Below the pieces are notes generated by a model. The model saw only the letters and a program-made list of their open reading frames with translations. It was not told where the DNA came from and did not search any database. Both the position numbers and the translations under genes were made by a program. From positions 1 to 9,420 of the forward strand of contig JADFWK010000019.1 in assembly GCA_015223015.1 (NCBI GenBank): a stretch of 9,420 nt of DNA. The letters are read 5' to 3'. The stretch is from Pseudomonadota bacterium. Its GTDB lineage: Bacteria; Desulfobacterota; DSM-4660; Desulfatiglandales; B25-G16. Below, piece by piece: positions 7,175 to 9,420 of this stretch (its first letter is position 1; each line of letters opens with the position of its first letter).

Positions 7175-7672
7175 ATGAGAATTTCCAAGATAATAATGCT
7201 GTGTGTTATCATCCCGGGACTGGTGTTAGGGGCAATGTCATGCGAGACACTGAAATCATTAACAGGGCCAAAGGCAACGTTGGATGTTATTCCTGCCGAG
7301 ATATTTCTTTCACCTGCCCTGATCAAAAAGCCCGTGGCCTTTAAAGGTACAGGATTCGAGCCCAAAGAGATGATTTCTGTGGAAATGGTCCTTCCGCCGG
7401 GCCTTAAGATGAAAGGGATAAATGAGGGAGAGGATGTTGGAATCGCTGTCGCAACCGCTGATGAGAAAGGGAATTTTGACGCTGTCATGAAGCCTACAGC
7501 AACCCTGAACTGGTTTTTTCAGGTGGGCTGGACACCGCTCCTTAGACCCAATTTCAAAGAGGCAAAACCAATACCGCCCGGTGTGTATACGATCAATGCC
7601 ACGGGTCTGTTTTCAGACAGGGTTGCCACCTCAACCCTGAAGATCGTTCCTCCGCCAAAGAAGAAAAAATAG
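7175..7672 (+). CDS. putative Ig-like lipoprotein within the transporter operon
   Basis: This 165-residue exported protein has an N-terminal hydrophobic segment (5-21) ending in AMSC, a relaxed lipobox with the probable lipidated cysteine at C23. Glu follows, so the inner-membrane retention residue Asp is absent. The rest resembles a single beta-sandwich of the Ig/IPT-like kind seen in bacterial surface proteins: GTGFEPKEMISVEM (58-71), TADEKGNFDAVM (94-105), and PPGVYTINATG (134-144) followed by SDRVATSTLKIV (147-158). This assignment comes from pattern, not from a search. It ends in PPPKKKK. AAAGGAGG (7161-7168), six bases before the ATG, is the best ribosome binding site in the window, predicting strong expression. 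It sits 21 bases after the binding protein and 2 bases before livF, yet no such subunit belongs to the classical five-part transporter. A role beside the binding protein is inference. Confidence 0.85.
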   Translation: MRISKIIMLCVIIPGLVLGAMSCETLKSLTGPKATLDVIPAEIFLSPALIKKPVAFKGTGFEPKEMISVEMVLPPGLKMKGINEGEDVGIAVATADEKGNFDAVMKPTATLNWFFQVGWTPLLRPNFKEAKPIPPGVYTINATGLFSDRVATSTLKIVPPPKKKK

Positions 7673-7674
7673 GA

Positions 7675-8469
7675 ATGTTAACTCTAAACAACATTGAAGT
7701 TATCTACAGTGATGTAATTCTGGTTCTTAAAGGGGTCTCGCTGTCTGTCGAGGAAGGCAACATCGTGGCCCTTTTGGGGGCCAATGGGGCAGGGAAAAGC
7801 ACCGCGCTTAAGGCCATGTCCGGTCTCTTAAAGACCGAATTAGGGGAAGTGACCGACGGCTCTATTGAGTTCGAAGGCACAAAGATCGATCGGAAAAGTC
7901 CGGAAGAGATTGTAAAGATGGGTATTGTCCAGGTAATGGAAGGCAGGCCCCTTTTTGAACAACTGACCGTGGAGGAAAATATTAAGGTTGGGGCATATTC
8001 AAGAAATGACACGGATACGATCAAAAGGGATATGGAAGACGTGTATCAGTATTTCCCCATCTTAGCCCGCATGCGGCACAGGGTCAGCGGTTACCTGTCC
8101 GGAGGCGAAAGGCAGATGCTGGTCATGGGTAGAGGGCTGATGGCCCGGCCTAAATTGATGCTCTTGGATGAACCGTCCCTCGGATTGAGCCCCGCCCTTG
8201 TGAAAGAAATTTTCAGGATTATTGAACTTATCAACAAGGAGCAGAACACCTCCATATTAGTGGTTGAGCAGAATGCCTTTGTCGCCCTTTCAATCTCTGA
8301 TCATGCATATGTTATGGAAAATGGCCGGATCGTGTTGGATGGCCCATCTTCCAAACTTAAAGAAAACGAAGATATCAAGGAGTTTTATCTGGGCCTCAGC
8401 CAGGTCGGTAAAAGGAAAAGCTACAAGGATGTGAAGCACTACAAGAGGCGCAAAAGGTGGCTCTCCTGA
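7675..8469 (+). CDS. livF: HAAT-family ABC transporter ATP-binding protein, LivF type
   Basis: This 264-residue second ATPase of the importer shows Walker A GANGAGKS (35-42), the Q-loop Q86 in VQVMEG, signature LSGGERQ (141-147), and Walker B LMLLDEP (161-167) followed by SLGLSP. Where LivG has the H-loop His, this protein has VVEQNA (196-201) with Gln, as is usual for LivF. The core ends at FYLGL (237-241). A strongly basic tail of about 20 residues then carries RKSYKDVKHYKRRKRW (247-262), longer than in E. coli LivF. The ATG is two bases after the lipoprotein stop with only a weak site (AGGA touching the ATG), so translation probably depends on coupling to the upstream gene. It closes the importer gene set; no good terminator follows. 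Confidence 0.97.
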   Translation: MLTLNNIEVIYSDVILVLKGVSLSVEEGNIVALLGANGAGKSTALKAMSGLLKTELGEVTDGSIEFEGTKIDRKSPEEIVKMGIVQVMEGRPLFEQLTVEENIKVGAYSRNDTDTIKRDMEDVYQYFPILARMRHRVSGYLSGGERQMLVMGRGLMARPKLMLLDEPSLGLSPALVKEIFRIIELINKEQNTSILVVEQNAFVALSISDHAYVMENGRIVLDGPSSKLKENEDIKEFYLGLSQVGKRKSYKDVKHYKRRKRWLS

Positions 8470-8604
8470 CATTACCGGTAGTAACCCTGACGTTTCCAAA
8501 TCCACACCGGCAAAAAACTGTGAGTTTCGCTGTTTATCCTGCTTTTACTGTAACATCTCAAAAATTAATACATTTCACCCACCTTTCAGGGACGGGGAAA
8601 TCCA

Positions 8605-8646
8605 ATGGCCCAAACTGAATCTGACTACACAGATCGGAAAAATTGA
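8605..8646 (+). CDS. possible 13-codon leader frame before the dehydrogenase gene
   Basis: A short frame (MAQTESDYTDRKN) starts at an ATG with GGGGA six bases upstream and stops four bases before the strong ribosome binding site of the dehydrogenase. It lies in the 192-base spacer after livF, where nothing else is recognisable. It could be a leader peptide or chance; frames this short are expected by chance, and there is no run of one amino acid or attenuator-like hairpin to support regulation. Confidence 0.12.
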   Translation: MAQTESDYTDRKN

Positions 8647-8661
8647 TATGGAGGTGCTTTG

Positions 8662-9420
8662 ATGGAGGTTAAGGATTCAGTTGCTATTGTAACGGGAGGC
8701 GCTTCAGGCCTGGGAGAGGCATGCGTGCGCAACCTGGTTAACAGGGGCGCAAAAGTCTCGATACTCGATTTTGCCGAAGAGAAAGGTCAGATGGTTTCGT
8801 CAGAACTAGGGGCTGATGTGATTTTTTGCATGACCGATATCACCGATGAAAGAAATGTCCAGGCGGCAATAGACAAGACCGTCGAGTCCTTTGGCGCGAT
8901 TCACATTGCGGTCAATTGCGCGGGGGTGGGAATCCCGGGCAAGGTGCTCGGCAAGGAAGGACCCATGTCCATGGACCATTTCAATAAAGTTGTGCAGATC
9001 AACCTGATTGGCACCATGAATGTTGTCAGGCTCGCGGCAGAGCAAATGGTGAAAAACCAGGGAAACGATGATGATGAAAAGGGGGTTATGATCAATACGG
9101 CCTCTGTTGCAGCCTTTGACGGGCAGATCGGTCAGGCCGCATACAGCGCTTCCAAGGCCGGCATTGTTGGAATGACCCTTCCCATTTCCCGTGAGTTTGC
9201 GGAATACGGCATAAGGCTCATGACCATTGCACCGGGTATTTTTAATACGCCAATACTTCAAGGGCTCCCGGAAAATGTGAAAGACGCACTTAACAAAATG
9301 ATCCCTTTCCCCAAAAGATTGGGAAAGCCCGATGAGTTTGCCGGCCTGGTTCAGCATATTATTGAAAACCCAATGCTCAACGGTGAAGTAATCAGACTTG
9401 ATGGCGCCCTAAGAATGGCG
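8662..9420 (+). CDS. short-chain dehydrogenase, HSD10-like 3-hydroxyacyl-CoA dehydrogenase (3' end outside window)
   Basis: 253 residues of an SDR are visible, with no stop before the window edge. The cofactor motif TGGASGLG (11-18), an acidic residue ending strand 2 (D36, favouring NAD over NADP), NCAG (85-88), N114, and the catalytic set S148, Y161 and K165 in YSASK are all present. The blocks INTASVAAF, GQAAYSASKAGIVGMTLPI and NGEVIRLDGALRM match mammalian HSD10 (17-beta-HSD type 10) closely, including its very C-terminus, so probably only a few residues are missing. HSD10-type enzymes oxidise short or branched 3-hydroxyacyl-CoA, for example 2-methyl-3-hydroxybutyryl-CoA from isoleucine. 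GGAGGTG (8650-8656) five bases before the ATG fixes the start. With the upstream acyl-CoA dehydrogenase it supports a beta-oxidation-like pathway around the importer. The exact acyl substrate is not certain. Confidence 0.93.
   Translation, partial: MEVKDSVAIVTGGASGLGEACVRNLVNRGAKVSILDFAEEKGQMVSSELGADVIFCMTDITDERNVQAAIDKTVESFGAIHIAVNCAGVGIPGKVLGKEGPMSMDHFNKVVQINLIGTMNVVRLAAEQMVKNQGNDDDEKGVMINTASVAAFDGQIGQAAYSASKAGIVGMTLPISREFAEYGIRLMTIAPGIFNTPILQGLPENVKDALNKMIPFPKRLGKPDEFAGLVQHIIENPMLNGEVIRLDGALRMA

Noticed and set aside
7675..8469. Missing H-loop histidine in LivF as a sign of a dead ATPase
   Set aside because: VEQN at this place is the normal form in LivF proteins; the other catalytic motifs are intact.
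8470..8520. ACCGG/CCGGT pairing after livF as a terminator
   Set aside because: The stem is only about 5 bp with a loop near 27 bases, and the sequence that follows is A-rich rather than T-rich on the + strand.
8806..9357. 183-codon open frame on the minus strand
   Set aside because: It is entirely antisense to the HSD10-like dehydrogenase, whose motifs and ribosome binding site are unambiguous; the antisense translation has no recognisable motif.

Overview
This window looks like a piece of chromosome from an anaerobic, acid-degrading bacterium, most plausibly in the Desulfobacterota (former Deltaproteobacteria). That placement is an inference from gene content and moderate GC; there is no rRNA or other marker to prove it. 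All recognised genes lie on the + strand. I see no mobile element, tRNA, rRNA, CRISPR array or phage gene.

Layout. Positions 1-180 hold the C-terminus of an acyl-CoA dehydrogenase. A small conserved-looking protein follows (about 196/256-714); its best ribosome binding site points at an ACG codon rather than an ATG. Positions 715-1113 are an AT-rich spacer with hairpins and a dubious minus-strand reading frame. From 1114 to 8469 runs a compact transporter cluster: livG, a long-chain-type acyl-CoA synthetase, livH, livM, a periplasmic binding protein (livK type), a small Ig-like lipoprotein, and livF. After a 192-base spacer comes a nearly complete short-chain dehydrogenase resembling human HSD10 (3-hydroxyacyl-CoA / 2-methyl-3-hydroxybutyryl-CoA dehydrogenase), cut by the window edge at 9420.

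How it may work together. The five Liv-type parts form a complete ABC importer of the hydrophobic amino acid transporter (HAAT) family. Members of that family import aromatic or other carboxylic acids as well as branched-chain amino acids. The acyl-CoA synthetase between the ATPase and permease genes, with acyl-CoA dehydrogenase and 3-hydroxyacyl-CoA dehydrogenase genes on either side, suggests this copy imports an organic acid that is activated to its CoA thioester and then oxidised by beta-oxidation-like steps. The substrate cannot be read from the sequence.

Most interesting points: the ligase embedded in the importer operon, the non-canonical Ig-like lipoprotein between the binding protein and livF, and the ACG codon where a start codon would be expected in the small gene. 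I did not find convincing evidence of a wholly new system.
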